Positions 1-13,386 of a stretch of 64,000 nucleotides of DNA are shown piece after piece. The notes under the pieces were generated by a model that was given only the letters and a program-made list of their open reading frames with translations, was not told the DNA's origin and did not search any database. The stretch comes from Lumnitzera littorea (taxonomy: Eukaryota; Streptophyta; Magnoliopsida; Myrtales; Combretaceae). The translations under genes were made by a program, and so were the position numbers. The stretch is from contig JAMXBB010000011.1 in the NCBI GenBank assembly GCA_024138015.1, positions 74,676,199 to 74,740,198 on the forward strand. Direction: 5' to 3'. Numbering within the stretch: position 1 is the stretch's first letter; every line of letters starts with the position of its first letter.

Positions 1-127
1 TTTGTGGGTCTACATACGTACCTCAATTCTATTATAAGCCAAGACCACTCAAAATTGGATTTAAACATCCTATCTTACTTTCTAATAAAGGATGTTCAAA
101 AGTTACTGAGCGTTAAGATAAGACACT
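1..127 (+). mobile_element. MULE 1, N-terminal transposase fragment (runs in from the left)
   Basis: The first ~125 bases align by eye with 47289..47407, where a second Mutator-like element continues into recognisable transposase. Here the same stretch is interrupted at 127/128 by an LTR and resumes at 5658. The encoded remnant corresponds to the segment just after the DNA-binding part of MuDR-type transposases. The element must begin left of the window. It is too short and mutated to be functional. Confidence 0.6.
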
Positions 128-732
128 TATAGACACTCGATTTTTGTTCCTTAGTAGTTATAATTTTAGTTTTTTAAAAGGGGTCCTAATTCCAAAATAA
201 AAAATAATAAAAAATTTTCAAAAATAATGAAAATACAAAAAAAAAAAAGAAAAAAGAAAAAAATTATTAAGAATTTTTAGATTTTTAGAAAGTGTTTTAA
301 GGTCAATAATTTTAGTTTTAGTTCGATTCAAATAATTATTTTAAAGAGTCACGTAGTTTAAGTATAATTTAATTGTACTAAATTTTAAGGCACAGGCTAA
401 CGGTTTAATTGATAAGTATTGAAGTACTAACATTGGATTAGCTTGGGATTACGGGTTTGAGTCTCATCAGTCACTTATGTGCCTTTTATTTTTACTTTCT
501 TTATTTTGCGAAAATCAATTGAGCGTATGGGATTAAAATCTAATTTTAAATCTTATCAAATTTTTTGAATCTAATGTGATAAAAATTTGTGAGATTCAAA
601 TCTAATTTGATTTTTATTAAATCGGATTTGAATCGTAATAAAAATTTAAATCAATATAAATAATTTGATTTTTATCATATTAGATTCGTGTTGATACAAA
701 ATATTTGATTGGATATGATTTCTTTCAAGCTT

Positions 733-740
733 TATAAATA
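733..740 (+). promoter_or_regulatory. TATA box of family-B LTR
   Basis: TATAAATA followed by GGGATCACC lies about 600 bp into the LTR, the usual place for the U3/R promoter. It supports a plus-strand orientation for this LTR. The downstream transcribed part is broken by the nested family-A LTR. Confidence 0.5.
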
Positions 741-968
741 GGGATCACCTAGTATAAAAAAAGGGATTACATACACTCCTGAAAGAACTGAAAATCCTTT
801 ACTGTGATTCACTTAACAACCGTCTCGTGACCATCTCCTGCACTCACGAGCACGCTATAGCCAAATCCCTCAATCGCACACTGATCAACACAAGACAGGT
901 TCGTCTTCACTCACACTAAATCACACAGCACAACACATCTTCATTCACGCTGATTTCAAGACAGCAGT

Positions 969-3886
969 TGTAAGTCCTAAAGTTAAGCTAAGTAACTGTA
1001 GGATTGAATTTAGAATACAAAGTTTAGAATGATCGGTTAAAGGATCCGATCAAACTCAAATTATAAACTATTGATAGAAAAATTAGTAAAAACGACCTCG
1101 TGAACTTGAATTTAAGAAAATAAGTAATAAAATATAAGACTATAAAATTTTCAAATTTTAAGTATAATAATTATTAATTATCGAAAAGGCGAAAAGTGTA
1201 ATCTAATAACTAATAAATTACTAGAGATAGATTATATGTATATAAAAAATTATAGAATGACCTAAATAATGAGGAATGTTCACATGTATTTACGTGTAGA
1301 TAATAATACGCAAAATTTCTTAAATTGTTTAAAAACTTATTAAATAATTAAGGAAAATTACTAATTAATTAAGAAAAAATCAGAAAAAAATCAAAGAAAT
1401 CAGGAATGAGGTGAATGTGGTCGTGGCAAGTCAGGAATGTGAAGAAAAAATTACCCAATCAAAATCAAGTAACACAAAAGCAAAAAACTAAGGGATTTAG
1501 GCAATGCCTTATCTAATTTAATGCACATTAATTACCACAAAACTCTATAAATAGGGAAAAAATTTACAGAGCTCCTTTAGATAGTTAAAAATCAGAGAAA
1601 AATAGAGCATCGAAATTCAAGAGAAAAACCAGAGAAAAAAAAAAAAGAAAGGAAAACTGTGCAGTTAGGACTAATGAGCTAAACCCATTCACCACCACCA
1701 CCTGGGATTGAGCCGCCACCACCACCACCCCACTCCAAACCCACCGTTTAGGCCGGTCGACACACTTGGACCGAAGTTGGATGGCCAAAAGGCATCGAAC
1801 CGGGTGAGTCCCTTATCTACTTCGATTTTGTATAAATTCTTAAAATTAGTTATTTTGCCTAGAAAATTATGAAACTTGTTATTCTGAGGTTTTATTGTAT
1901 TTAGATTTAGCGAAAAATGGTGATTAAGTTTAATCACGACTAAAAATATAGGGTTCTTAATAAATTAAACAAAACTGAGCATGATTAGAACTAGAAATAA
2001 ATAGGCTTAGGAGTGTAGTTTGGAGCTCAAATTTTTTCTGTAGAATACTTAAATGATATAAAATAGTGCTATGAAGCCATTTTTTCTTAAATTAATTTTT
2101 GAAAATTTTAAGTAAATTTTTAGCCCTAAAATGATGGAAAAATTGGGTAATTTTGGGTTAATTAAGTGATTAAGTAATTAATTACTGATTTAGATAATAA
2201 TTAAATGTTTAGGGATGTTAATCTCTATTATGGAAACCTAATCCTAACCTTTGGAGCATTAAGTGTAATTAATTTAGGAATTAGGTAGTAATTGTAGAAA
2301 ATTAGGAATATGTGGAATTGAAAATTTAATAAATATGAAAAATTAGGGTTATTTAGATAATATTATAATAAAAATAAGAATATACTAAATCTGAAACAAA
2401 ATTTAATTTTAGGTAATTGTATAAAAAATGTAAGATTTTTTCACATTGGGAATAAATCCGGTACCCCAATTAGGATTAGAGTGTACCGAATAGTTTAAAA
2501 TACTAAATTAAAACCCAATATGATATTCGAATACTCGAGCTTAATGTGATTAATTTCACATTAGGATTCGAGCATATTTAAAACTTCAGAATCAAAACTA
2601 GAATTTAATTCAGGATCCGAACCCCGAAATAGGGTAAAAAGAATTATTAGTACATAATAGGTATATATGGAAAAAAAAAAAGAGTTAAATCATAACTTAG
2701 AATATGAATCCTTAAAGTATAAGTATTAAGAAGACCTATTTGTATTATAAGATACCTAGAGATGAATTAGCTTGCAATTAAGTGATCGGGTGATTGAGAA
2801 ATTCTAAGTAAGTTGAGTTATTACTTACTGTATTAAAGTATTGTTTTTATGATACTCGGAGACTTAGGATTGTATATGGTTGTGATTGTAAGTAGTTTAC
2901 GCATGCGTTTGATGTATCTGAATTCGTGCTAAAATTTGTAGTATGATTAATTCTATGTTATGATTGAATTGGTGTGAAATTGTTTGAAAACCCTAAATGA
3001 AATTTAATCTTATTCGACTCTAATGACCTAAAATGTCATGCATTGCAATCCATTAGGAGATCATTAAGATTCTCTAACCAAATACCGACCCCTTCGAAAG
3101 GGATAGCGCAGGATTGTATAATAGTCCATTCTTCATCCTTAGTCAAACTAAGTGATAAGAGAGGAGGTCGCAGTAAGAGTAAAGTCAATGGTTTGAAGGT
3201 AGTCGCGGGAGGAGCGATGTCTCCATTGCATAACCTGGGTTTGGTTGTGAGCTGCTGCATAACCTAGAAACTCCTCAACCCGGATTAGAGCGGGTGAAAT
3301 TTCTCTAATTTTACAACGGACTGGACTACGTTGTGCGATGACAGTTGATTGTTGCATTGCATGAAAATAATTGCTTAATAATCTTGTTTGTGTTTGTATA
3401 CATTGATGAGTCTCCAATTCAACTTACTGAGCTGTAGTTGCTTATACCCTTATAGATCATTTTGCAGGTCCTGATTTCTGAATACTTCAAGTATTATGCT
3501 GCCTTACAATTATCTAGAGGTTAGTTCTTTTGAAGCCAGAGGTGTGAGGATCAATTTACTTAGTAGTGAATGTGTAGCTAGAGTATCTTTTGTAGTTTAA
3601 GGATGAAAGACTGATAGTTGTTATGTAAATTAGTGAACCGTTATGTTTATGTAGAGTTTCTTGGGAAGTTCTATAGACTTTACATATAATTATGTATGTT
3701 TATTAAAAATTTGTGATATTTACTATAATTGTAGTTAAACATTTAATTGGACTGTTTACTTCAAAGTAAGGAGTCGTCAACGCCTTGTGTAAATCATATC
3801 TATGGTAGATATTGTAAGGCCAGTTATTATCATAGAATGGTTTACACGGCGAGACTATTGCGACTTTGCGACTTCGGGGTGTAACA
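969..3886 (+). mobile_element. Solo LTR, family A, copy 1
   Basis: It begins TGTAAGTCC and ends GGGGTGTAACA. Near-identical 5-mers flank it (GCAGT at 964..968, GTAGT at 3887..3891; one mismatch). It aligns along its length with copies at 7756, 34407 (reversed) and 43280: a CCACCA-rich patch, a stretch about TGATGG, the CCCCTTCGAAAGGG block near 3090 and the shared tail all recur in order. No internal retroelement domains are present. Short reading frames inside are not coding. Confidence 0.8.
1546..1553 (+). promoter_or_regulatory. TATA box of family-A LTR copy 1
   Basis: TATAAATA followed by GGGAAAA recurs at the matching place in copy 2 (8326), copy 3 (reverse strand, 36791..36798) and, decayed, copy 4 (43848). 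Conservation among copies supports a real U3 promoter and fixes LTR orientation. Confidence 0.5.
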
Positions 3887-5662
3887 GTAGTCTCTAAACA
3901 GATCTACACACCGATGGCTTATACTTCCAAGTACGAGTCCACCGTCTGCACGTCCAAGCCACACGCCCATCATCTTTTCCATCCATGCACGGTTGCCGCA
4001 TTGATACACCTTGTCACTGATCCACACACCATCTCCAACGCTGCAAGTCCCTGATCAGCAGTGCAGAATAGCAATTCCAAACACTACAAGCTCACACACT
4101 CAACGGTTGCACGACCTATTGCTATCTTTACCACAGCACGCTCTGACTACTATAATGCCAACACCATATCCCGACAACAACAGTTGTAATTTCAAATCAG
4201 TAACACGGTCCACTGTCCATGAACAGTAATCTTCACCACTCAGACGCTAACTCTACTGACCGTTCAACACAGCCAACGCCAATAGCAGTCTACTATCTCT
4301 CTCACTACTACAGTGATCAGCACCAATACTCCACGACTGAATACTTGCGATTGCCAACGCATGCCCATAGTAAACCTCTGTCTAACCTCGCCTAAACGCC
4401 TATGTTTGGCTAATTCGCTACATTCCAACAACAATTCGTTGTTGTACAGTTCACTGTACAGACACGTTTGCACCACAATCACTTATGCCGACAATCGCTC
4501 TGGCCATCCACTGCGGTAATCTATACAATTCACAATTGCCTGAACGTACAATAGCGACTTCAATCTGCGAACAATAGCAACTTCGATCAGCTGTACAACA
4601 ACAACAAAGCCCGCAACCACATGACCATTGTCTTTGCCTACCGTCTAGCAGCTCGAGTTGCAATTCGCACGCACGTCCACTGTCTTGAAAACAGTAGTCT
4701 GACGCCACAACCAAAAGCAATCAGGTTCAATTGCTTAATAATTTTTTCATTTATATAATTATTATTATTATTATTTATTAGTTAACATAATACATTTTTT
4801 ATATATCAAGTGTATTATATAGAACTATTTTAGTTAGGTGGATAGTTGTTTCATAAAAATATATATATATGTATATATATTAGTTTAGGGATTTTTTTGT
4901 CAAGATTAGGTTTTTTAAGGTTTCCTTGTATAGAAAACTATTTTGTCTTTTCTTAGCTTAGGTGTTTTTTTAACATTATGTTTTTAAGATTTTCTCACTT
5001 AGAAAATTCATTTTTTGAAATAAAAATCAATAATAAAAAACCTTTTAAAAATTTTTAGTACTTTTAGAGAGTTTTTTTTTTGAAAAAAATCACTCAAGAG
5101 TTAGGGCCCTCTTAGATTTTTGAATAAATTAAATCAATTAAAAACATAAATTTGGTCGATTTTCAAAATTAAAATAAACCAATACATTAAAGTTTTTGAA
5201 AAGAACTACGGACGTTTGATTTCGACTAGTGAGTACGTAGGCACCTTCAGAATAATGTTAAAATTTGTAGAAACTTAGGTTTTCTTTTGGTTCTTATTTT
5301 TTCTTAAAAATATATAAAAAAGGGATAGTTTAGAAGAATAAACATAATTTCAGAAAATAGATAGTGGTACCTGTTAAAATTTAATAGGTTAGTCTTCAAA
5401 TTCAAAATCCTCTAGTTTTTATCAAATTGAAATAAAAAATCGGTAACTAAATTGTAGTCAATCAACCCAATTGATTATAATTTCTTTTTTTTTCTCAACT
5501 CTGATCAGATGGTGACTCCAAAAGTTTTTAATTTTAAGAGAACTGGAATTTCCCAATTTCTTTAGTCAACGATTAATATTAAATGATTTAGAGTTTAGTA
5601 TTAATCGGAAAATGAGAAATGAAACTTAAATAGAAAATCGAAAATTCAGGCTCGACAACACT

Positions 5663-7100
5663 TGCAGGCAACTATTTGCAAACAATACAGTTATACTGTA
5701 CACATAAAGAGAATTAAGGAAGCAAAGCATAAATCGATTGAATAGGTTTATGGTAGGTGGGAGAAATCATATGTGATGTTCCTGCATCTATTAAATGCGA
5801 TCTAAGAGGCTAATCCTAGTGTTATGGTAGAGTAGAAATAGCAATAGTGATACTGCCGGGCATGTGTTCCTCGACAGAGTCTTCTAAGCATTGAGGCCTT
5901 CATACATTGTAGGCCTATCATTACGATCGATGGAATATTCCTTTATGAGAAGTACAAACATAAACTATTAATTGTGATTGGAGTTAATAGTTAAAATTGC
6001 ATAATCTTACTAGGTTTAGCCCTAGTCGATGAGGAATGCTGGGATAGCTGGAGTTGATTCCTAATGTGTGTACTCATGCATGTTATAAGAGATTGTACTA
6101 ATATATGTTTGATTTCGAACTGTCATATTGGGATCCAATCTACAGTAGAGGGAAAGAATGCAGTGTACCCAAGAAGTTAGCCTTAGCGGTAGTGTATCTG
6201 ACATGTCGTTAGTAATTTTAACACTCGAGCTAAAAACAAAGACTACGAAGAGCTAATAAAGAAAGTCGCTTACTAGTTGTAACCTCAAAAGTTTCACGCC
6301 TACTACGACGAGGCCAAGACAATAAGCCCCTATACTAGAGTTTACTTTAGAGGCTTGCATCTTAAAATGTGGACACTGGCATATGACAATGGAGCTCATT
6401 TAGTTAAGAGACTACCAACATTATCAAAAGTTATAACAATACTTTGCGAAATGCTAGGAACTTGCCCGTTGCAGCACTACTTAAGAAAACTTTCTATAAC
6501 TATGACGACTATTTTAACAAATGGAGGATCAAGTTAGTGAATCTAATGGGCATTGGCAAAGTACCAAATAAATTTGTGGAAAGAAAGTTTGCTAGGTGGT
6601 GTAAAGTAGCTAGCAGTCACCTTGTCGTGATTTTTTATTATAATGAGTAAATATTTGAGGTCATCATTATGCCATGACCTACGTCACATGGGCAAAAAGG
6701 AGAGAAGAGCCACATATTTGCACTTAGGACTCGACGATGTACTTGCAAAAAGTGGCAAACATACAAAATTCTGTGCTCTTACGCTATAGTTGTTATGGGA
6801 AAAATGAGTATGGACCATGTTGCACATATTAGGCATTGGTATACACTACACAATCAACTACGTGTATATTTGTATTTTTTTATGTCATGTGCCGATAAGA
6901 CCAAGTGGTCTTATCTTGACATTCCTATATGGCATCCAGTTCAAACATCAAACAAGGTTAAGAATCTAGACAGGCCACAAGAGAAATGATTCCAAAACAA
7001 GATGAACATCTTGGAGGGACCATCGACTTATACGTATGGACTATGTGGTGGGGATGGACATAATAGGAGAAGATGTTCACATCGAGGAAGATAATCAACG
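5663..7100 (+). pseudogene. MULE 1 transposase, degenerate (MuDR type)
   Basis: Broken frames give the MuDR-family order. A stretch at ~5663..5870 matches the second MULE at 47407..47585. The DDE-core entry follows (ITIDGIFLYEKYKHK near 5920, then LALVDEECWDSWS). The second acidic position near 6110 reads ISNCH, where an Asp is usual. Further on are a YTRVYFRGL-type segment near 6340, a SWIM-type zinc motif near 6739 (CTCKKW, with Tyr where the final His belongs) and a CCHC-knuckle remnant near 7037 (CGGDGHNRRRC). Many stops and frameshifts show it is dead. It is continuous with the PMD region downstream. Confidence 0.7.
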
Positions 7101-7277
7101 TTGAGTGAATCCATCGGTACTTGACTTAATGAAAGTGAAAAAACTATGATAATATTTATTCATAATATATATAGAAATATATTTTAAAAAATTTCGTTTT
7201 GCTAACGTTTTGATTTTCCTTTATGAGTGTGATGGTAAACTTACTATTTTTTATTTTTTATTTTTTTTTGCACTTAT

Positions 7278-7755
7278 AGGGGTTGATCTATCCAAGATCG
7301 ATCAATAAGTTGTTACTTCATTTGCAATCATCCCATAGATCTGAGTTGGTGTGGGGTAGTTAGGTAAGGAAAAGCAAATTGAAAACATACTTACAATATG
7401 TTCAATTTGTATAATACCTCTAAGATTAGTTCTTCATCCTTAGTTACAAGAGAATTACTAGCTCAGGTGTCATAGATGAAAGGTGATATTTAGGCATCAA
7501 GATAGCGAGGAGATCCTAATAGATCTATGCATGATCCCATTTTTGGAGCAGTCAGGCTTCATTGGTGCGTGATAGGTTCTCTTTATACAGTTGGATTAGC
7601 ACTTAATTACTACCTTGGTTAAGCGATGGAGGGAAAGGACGCATATATTTCACTTTCACACCAGCGAGATGACAGTGACTCTATAAGATATATTTTTGCT
7701 CATTGGTCTCCTAGCCAATGGCAATGTAGTTACAAGCATGATGGCGTCTATTGGA
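7278..7755 (+). pseudogene. Plant mobile domain (MAIN-like), first half
   Basis: Fragments in shifting frames match the start of MAIN-like/PMD proteins: LLHLQSSHRSELVW near 7310, SGFIGA near 7555, LITTLVKRWRERTHIFHFHT near 7600, EMTVTL and a GLLANGNVV segment just before the break. The domain is cut at 7755 by a solo LTR and resumes at 10704 in the codon series for ASIGWAKLCHYLLG. PMD is known from MULE and gypsy elements as well as host MAIN/MAIL1 proteins. Here it follows the MULE transposase on the same strand, so it most likely belonged to that element. Confidence 0.7.
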
Positions 7756-10698
7756 TGTAAGCCTTAAATCCAAGCCAAGTAACCATAGGTTTGAGCTTAA
7801 AACCCAAAGTTTAGGGCGATCAGCTAAAGGATCCGATCAAACCCAAATTATAAACTATTTAGCAAAATACCAGTAAAAATGACCCTGTAAACTTAAATTT
7901 AAGAAAGTAAGTAGTAAAATAGGAGACTATAAAATTTTCAAATTTTAAGCATAATAACTGCTAATTACCGAAAAAGCAAAAAGTGTAATATAATAACTAA
8001 TAAATTAGTAGAGATAGATTATATGTATACTAAAAATTTTAGAATGACCAAAATAATATTTAGAAATGTTCACGTGTACCCTACATGTATTTACGTGTAG
8101 GAAAAAATACGCGTAATTACTAAAATTGGCCGAAAACTAAGTAAATAATTAAAGAAAAATACAAAATAATTATAAAAAAATCAGAAGAGGATAACTGCAA
8201 CAAGATTAGGTCGTGGACTGAAAAGAAAAAAATAACCAATAAGAATTTGACAAACAAAAAGCCAAAAATCAAGGAAATGGGGCAAAATCCCATCAAATTA
8301 ATGCACATTAATTACTACATTTGTCTATAAATAAGGAAAAAATTCTCAGAAGTCATTTGGTTAGTTTGTGATCTGAGAAAAATCGAAACACAAAAAAAAT
8401 CGAGAGAAATTCCAAAAAATAAAAAAAGAAAAAGAAAAGAAAACTGTGCAGATTAGCAAGGTAAACTAAAACCACCACCCACCACCACCTAGGACCGAAC
8501 CACCACCACCACCACCACCACCACCACCTGGGACCGAACCACCACCACCCTACACTAGAACCACCGCCTGGACCAGCCGACAGCCTTGGACCGGGTTTGG
8601 ACGGCCAGAAAGCTTCGAACCGGTTAGTCATTTATTCACCCCTATTTTTGTATAATTTTGTAAAATTAGTTATTTTGCCCAGAAAATTATGAAACTTGTT
8701 ATTCTGAGGTTTTATTGTATGTAGATTTAGGAAAAAATATTGATTTAGTTTAATTATGTCTGGAAATATAGGGTCCTTAACAAATTGTTCAAAACCGAGC
8801 ATGATTAAACCGGAAATTAAATAGGCTTAGGGATGTAGTTTAGGGCTCAAAATTTTTCTGTAGGATTCTCATATGATGTAGAATAGTGCTATGAAGCCAT
8901 TTTTTTTAAATTAATTTTCGAAAATTTTAAGTTAATTTTTAGCCCTAAAATGATGGTAAAATTGGGTGATTTAGGATTAATTAGGTGATTAGGATGTTAA
9001 TTACTGATTTGGATCTTAATTAGATGTTTAAGGAAGTTAATCTCTGCATTGGAACCCTAATCCTAGCCTTTAGGTACTAAGTATGGTTAATTAGGGAAAT
9101 TAGGTAAAGAATATAAGAAATTAGGAATATGTGAAAATGTAAATTAATAAATCTAAAAAAATAAAGTTATTTAGATAATATTATAATTGAAATCAGAAAA
9201 ATAATAAATCTGAAATAATATTTAATTTTAAGTAAATATCTCAAAATGTAAGATTTTTACACATCGGGAATAAATCCGATACCTCAATTAGGGTTAGCGT
9301 GTACCGAATAGTTTAGAATACCAAAATTTCAACCCAATAGGATATTTGAATACCCGAGCATAAGGTGATTAATGTCACATTGGGATTCGAGCCTAATTAC
9401 GACTTAGGAATTAAAACTAGAATCTAGTTTAGGAGCCGAACCCCGAAATAGAATACAACGAATTATTAATACGTTGTAGGTATACATGAGGAAAATGAGT
9501 TACATTATAAATTAGAATAAGAATCCATAAAATATAAGTACTAAAAGAACCTATTTGTATTATAGGACACCCAGAAACAAATCAACTCGCAACTAGAGGA
9601 TCGAGCGATTGAGCAAATTCAGGTAAGTTGGGTTATTGCTTATTGTAATAGAGTACTAATTTTGTAGTACTCGGAGACTTAGGCTTGTATATGACTGTGA
9701 ATGTGAGTAGCTTGTGCATGTGCATGTGCTTGATATATCTGAATTTGTGCTGGAATTTGTATTGTGAATGATTTTGTGACTGATTGAATTGGTATGAACT
9801 TATTGAACACCCTAACCTGAATTTAATCTTAGTCGACCCTAATAACCGAAAATGTCATGCATTGTAACCCATTAGGAGATCATAGGACTCTCCAACCAAA
9901 TACCGACCCCTTCGAAAGGGATAGCGCAGGATTGCAAAATGGTCTCTTCTTCATCCTTAGTCGAACTAAGTGACAGGAGAGAAGGTCGCGGCGGGGGTGA
10001 AGTTAATGGTTCAAAGGTAGTCGCGGGAGGAGCGAGGTCTCCATTGCACAAGCTTGGGTTTGGTTGTGAGCTACTGCATAACATGGAACTCCTCAACTCG
10101 GATCGGAGCGGTGAAATTTCTCTGATTTCACAACTGACCGGACTACGTTGTGCGATGACACTTGATTGTTGCATTGCATGAAAATAATTGTTTGATAACC
10201 CTGTTTGTGCTTATATGCATTCATGAGTCTCCAATTCAACTTACTGAGCTGTAGTTGCTCATACCCTTATAGATCCTTTTGCAAGTTCTGATTTGTAATC
10301 TCTTCAAGTACTATGCCGCCTTACAATTATCCAGAGGTTAGTCCTTTTGAAGCTAGGGGTGTGAAGATCAAGTTATTTAGCATAATGTGTAACTAGACTG
10401 ACCTTTTAGTTAAAGGTTGAAGACTGTTAGTTATTTTGTAAATTAGTAAACTGTAGGTATTATGTAAAACTTCTTGGGAAGCTCTGTGGACTTATTTATA
10501 ATTATCTATGTTTTATAGAACCTTGTGATAGTTATCATAATTGTTGTATAATTATTAATCAAACTGTTTACTTCAAAGCGAATAGTCGTCGACGCCTTGT
10601 GTAGATTATCTCTATGGTAGGAACTGTGAGACCAGTTACTATCAAAAAATGGTTTACACGGTGGGACTGTTGCGACTTTGCGACTTCGAGGCGTAACA
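7756..10698 (+). mobile_element. Solo LTR, family A, copy 2, inside PMD
   Basis: It runs from TGTAAGCC to GGCGTAACA and is flanked by the perfect 5-bp duplication TTGGA (7751..7755 and 10699..10703). Removing it restores the PMD reading, which confirms both borders. It is 2,943 bp with a TATAAATA at 8326 and a CCACCA-rich stretch at 8473..8545. No gag or pol sequence is seen. It is the cleanest copy of the family in the window and the best reference for its length. Confidence 0.9.
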
Positions 10699-10703
10699 TT
10701 GGA

Positions 10704-12100
10704 TGGGCCAAGTTATGTCACTATCTACTAGGAATTTGCCTACCAGAGAATGCCATAAAGGGTGCACAATTGAAATTGTCCTGGTTGAAGGGAAATTTCA
10801 CTTATTTGCCTTTTGATGTGGATGATGTTACGGTGCAACGCTATACAAGGGCACATATCATGCAATTGATCAAGCGTATGCTATTCTTAAACGAGTCTAA
10901 CAATGTCGTATGCCTTATGTTTCTCCCTCTCTTATTGAACTTCACTATAGCTAGGCGTTACACTTGGGGAGCAACTTGCTTGGCGTAGCTATATTGCCAG
11001 TTGTGCCTTGCTTCTAGGTCAAAAGCAAGAGAGATTAGCAATTCACTAATGATTCTTTAGGTGTGGGCATAGGAGCATTTCTCACACATCACCCCTTTAC
11101 GTCGCTGAATTACATTATTGATTAACGATCGACTACTTATGAGCTAATGGGGAGAGGAGTTTGATGTCATCGAGTTACCTATGTATGTGGCTGGATAATG
11201 CAAATATATATTTGATCAATAGCATTTAGAGTAAGTACGTATTTAGCAAAACCGATTACTTGTTCATTAAGAAAGTCTTACTTTTTTTCAACCTCATTAT
11301 TGATCATCACTTCAAGTTGTTTGGATTCCCTATGATCACGAGGATGTTACTAAACTTCCCGCTTATTATCGAGATGGGAGTAACACATGGCTAGTCTATG
11401 TCTCGCTTATATGCTTCCCTATTGTTAAGATGCACTATCCTGCTCACGTGGTTCACTATTTTGGTAAGATGTAAGAGATCCCAGCCCACCTTAACACCGA
11501 ATAAGCGTTACATGAAATTGACCTAATGGGCAAGATTGAGATCAATTGAGCAACAAGGCATGCAGATTGGATGGCACATTAGGAGGATTGACGAAATCGG
11601 ATAGTGTACATCTGGTTGTCAACTAATGTACATCTTGACTATGTCCCTTGGTACCGTAAGCTACTCGTAGATACATCGACCGATCAGGGGCCTCCTAGAT
11701 GCATATGGTATGTATACTTGCTATTTCAATTATACATTTTTTTTCTAGTTATATACTACTCAAACTTTTATGTTCGGATTACAAGCTAACTTCATACAGA
11801 GATTGCTACATATGTCATATTAGGACATTATATTTAAGCAACATGGGGTTGATGACCTCATCCAAGAGATTATTGAGGTTTACTTAGGCAACCTACCTGC
11901 ATTAGATCCTGATGTAGACAAAGACGACTCCCTATTAGATGAGTCACAGCAAGAAAGGGGCAATCTAGGACATGGTTGTTGTTAAGTAGAAGGCCAAGGA
12001 TGTAGACAAGCCAGCGTACATATTTAAGATGATGCTTCTCCTCTACACTACTTACCGTCGGTATCTCTAGGACTGCTAAGATTTGAGTGCCACAGACCAT
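10704..12100 (+). pseudogene. Plant mobile domain (MAIN-like), second half
   Basis: An open stretch to 10988 reads as PMD: GWAKLCHYLLG, KLSWLKGNF, DVTVQRYTRAHIMQLI, CLMFLPLL and RRYTWGATCLA appear in the family's order. Later fragments in other frames include PAYYRDGSNTWLVYVSLICF near 11360 and LHEIDLMGKIEIN near 11510. An intron-like break (GTATGT at ~11708 to ATACAG at ~11799) follows. Several stops after 10988 show it is a pseudogene. A 124-codon frame that starts at 10614 inside the LTR and runs into the PMD is an accidental fusion across the insertion border. Confidence 0.7.
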
Positions 12101-13386
12101 TCATCGAAGAGAGCTTTGAGGATCATATATGCTACATCCCGTCGTAGGAGAGATCTCTAGTAGTTAGGTCTATACTCCTTTTGCACCATATTAAGGATGC
12201 CAATTAAAGATTCTCATCACGACATGGGTGAGAGAGTTACACAGATATACCCTACTCCAGTCCCCATGCATGCATTATTTTTAAGTGCTTACAATTAGGA
12301 TGGGAAATAGATCACCTAGTTGGATGCAGACTAGATGGTTCAGCCCCAAGTCAATGTAGATCCTTAGGATGTTTGTCCACTTGTACGACAATGGCATTGA
12401 CATCATTAGCTTATATTTCACTTTCAAGTTTATTTTTCTTTCTTATTTTTAAAATACTATGTAGTTATTTGAAAGTGTAATTGCATCTTCTTCATGCCTT
12501 CATAATTTCAAATTATTAACATGTTTGAAAGCGTATCTTGGGGATGCAAATTTAGTTTAGAATTAGTGATTTTGGATTCACATAAATTTATAACAGTAAT
12601 CCATATCACAATATTAATTCATATAGATACAAAACAAAAATGTTATTTATTGATTCAAAGCGCGTATCTATATGATAGAGAAAAATGACAAAACTGAGCA
12701 TCTTACTAATATATAATTGGATAGAATTCGATTTATGCTATATTAAATGATTAAAAAAATGATTTTGTGTTAAGTTAAGAATAGGGAATTGTATGCAACG
12801 TAACGGTTAGTAGGAGGAGTGGTTTGGAGTAAAAAACTGCTTCGTTATAAAATAAAATCGCTTATTGGAGAGGTAAAAACAAATAATCCAAATTAACATT
12901 TGTTTTCAACTAAAATCTTATATTCGAGTGTTGATTGTGTTTTCAACCAAAATCATCTTATTATAATTTGAAATAAAATTGCGTCATGGAGAGACAATGG
13001 GTTGAACCAAAATTGCCTTTTGAAGAAATGATGCAGTTTTGAACTAAAATCGCTTCTCAAGAGGAGATTTTATCTACTATATTCCTAAAAATATTTTCCT
13101 AGGAAAAACAAATTTTTTTCCTTTAACTCCACACCCTTACACAATATAGATAAATTTAATACAATTACAAGTAAGCCCACAAATGCAGCGTTAGTTGACC
13201 TTTATGTAATGTTGATCTGTTAGGTTTTAGTAGTGTTTTTAGTTTATTTATGCTCTATGATTGAATTTTTGACATGATTTTTTCTGCAGAGTTTTCACTT
13301 TTGTTACTATTATTGGTGGAAAGCTGATGAACCTTTTTTTTTTTTTTTTTTCATGTTGGCCATTAATTCATTGATTTTTGTAGTGT
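12101..13386. other. Non-coding stretch with MULE tail and a possible MITE relic
   Basis: No reading frame of note. The part to ~12450 may be the 3' portion of MULE 1. From ~12840 to ~13130 the sequence repeats AAAATCGCTT-type motifs and ends with TTCCTAAAAATATTTTCC and TTTTTTTCCTTT. These resemble one arm of the TSD-bounded MITE at 38908..39232, so this may be a decayed relative. No TSD was found here. Confidence 0.3.

Larger units (their letters stand above)
128..5657 (+). mobile_element. Solo LTR, family B (Tat/gypsy-like), inserted in MULE 1
   Basis: The left edge reads TATAGACACTCG (probably TG decayed to TA) and the right edge ends GGCTCGACA. The 5-bp sequence ACACT flanks both ends (123..127 and 5658..5662), and the MULE sequence is continuous once the segment is removed. 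A TATAAATA box lies at 733. No gag or pol similarity is visible, so this is best read as a solo LTR left by LTR-LTR recombination. Its own length is about 2.6 kb after subtracting the family-A LTR nested at 969..3886. The terminal style resembles large Tat-clade LTRs; that family assignment is inference. Confidence 0.7.

Noticed and set aside
1585..1937. Overlapping frames in the CCACCA-rich part of LTR copy 1 (and the like at 8353..8631)
   Set aside because: Low-complexity LTR sequence; frames are not conserved between copies.
3036..3417. Overlapping frames on both strands in LTR copy 1
   Set aside because: Part of a conserved LTR block; frames break in the other copies (9872..10181, 35061..35390, 46498..46752).
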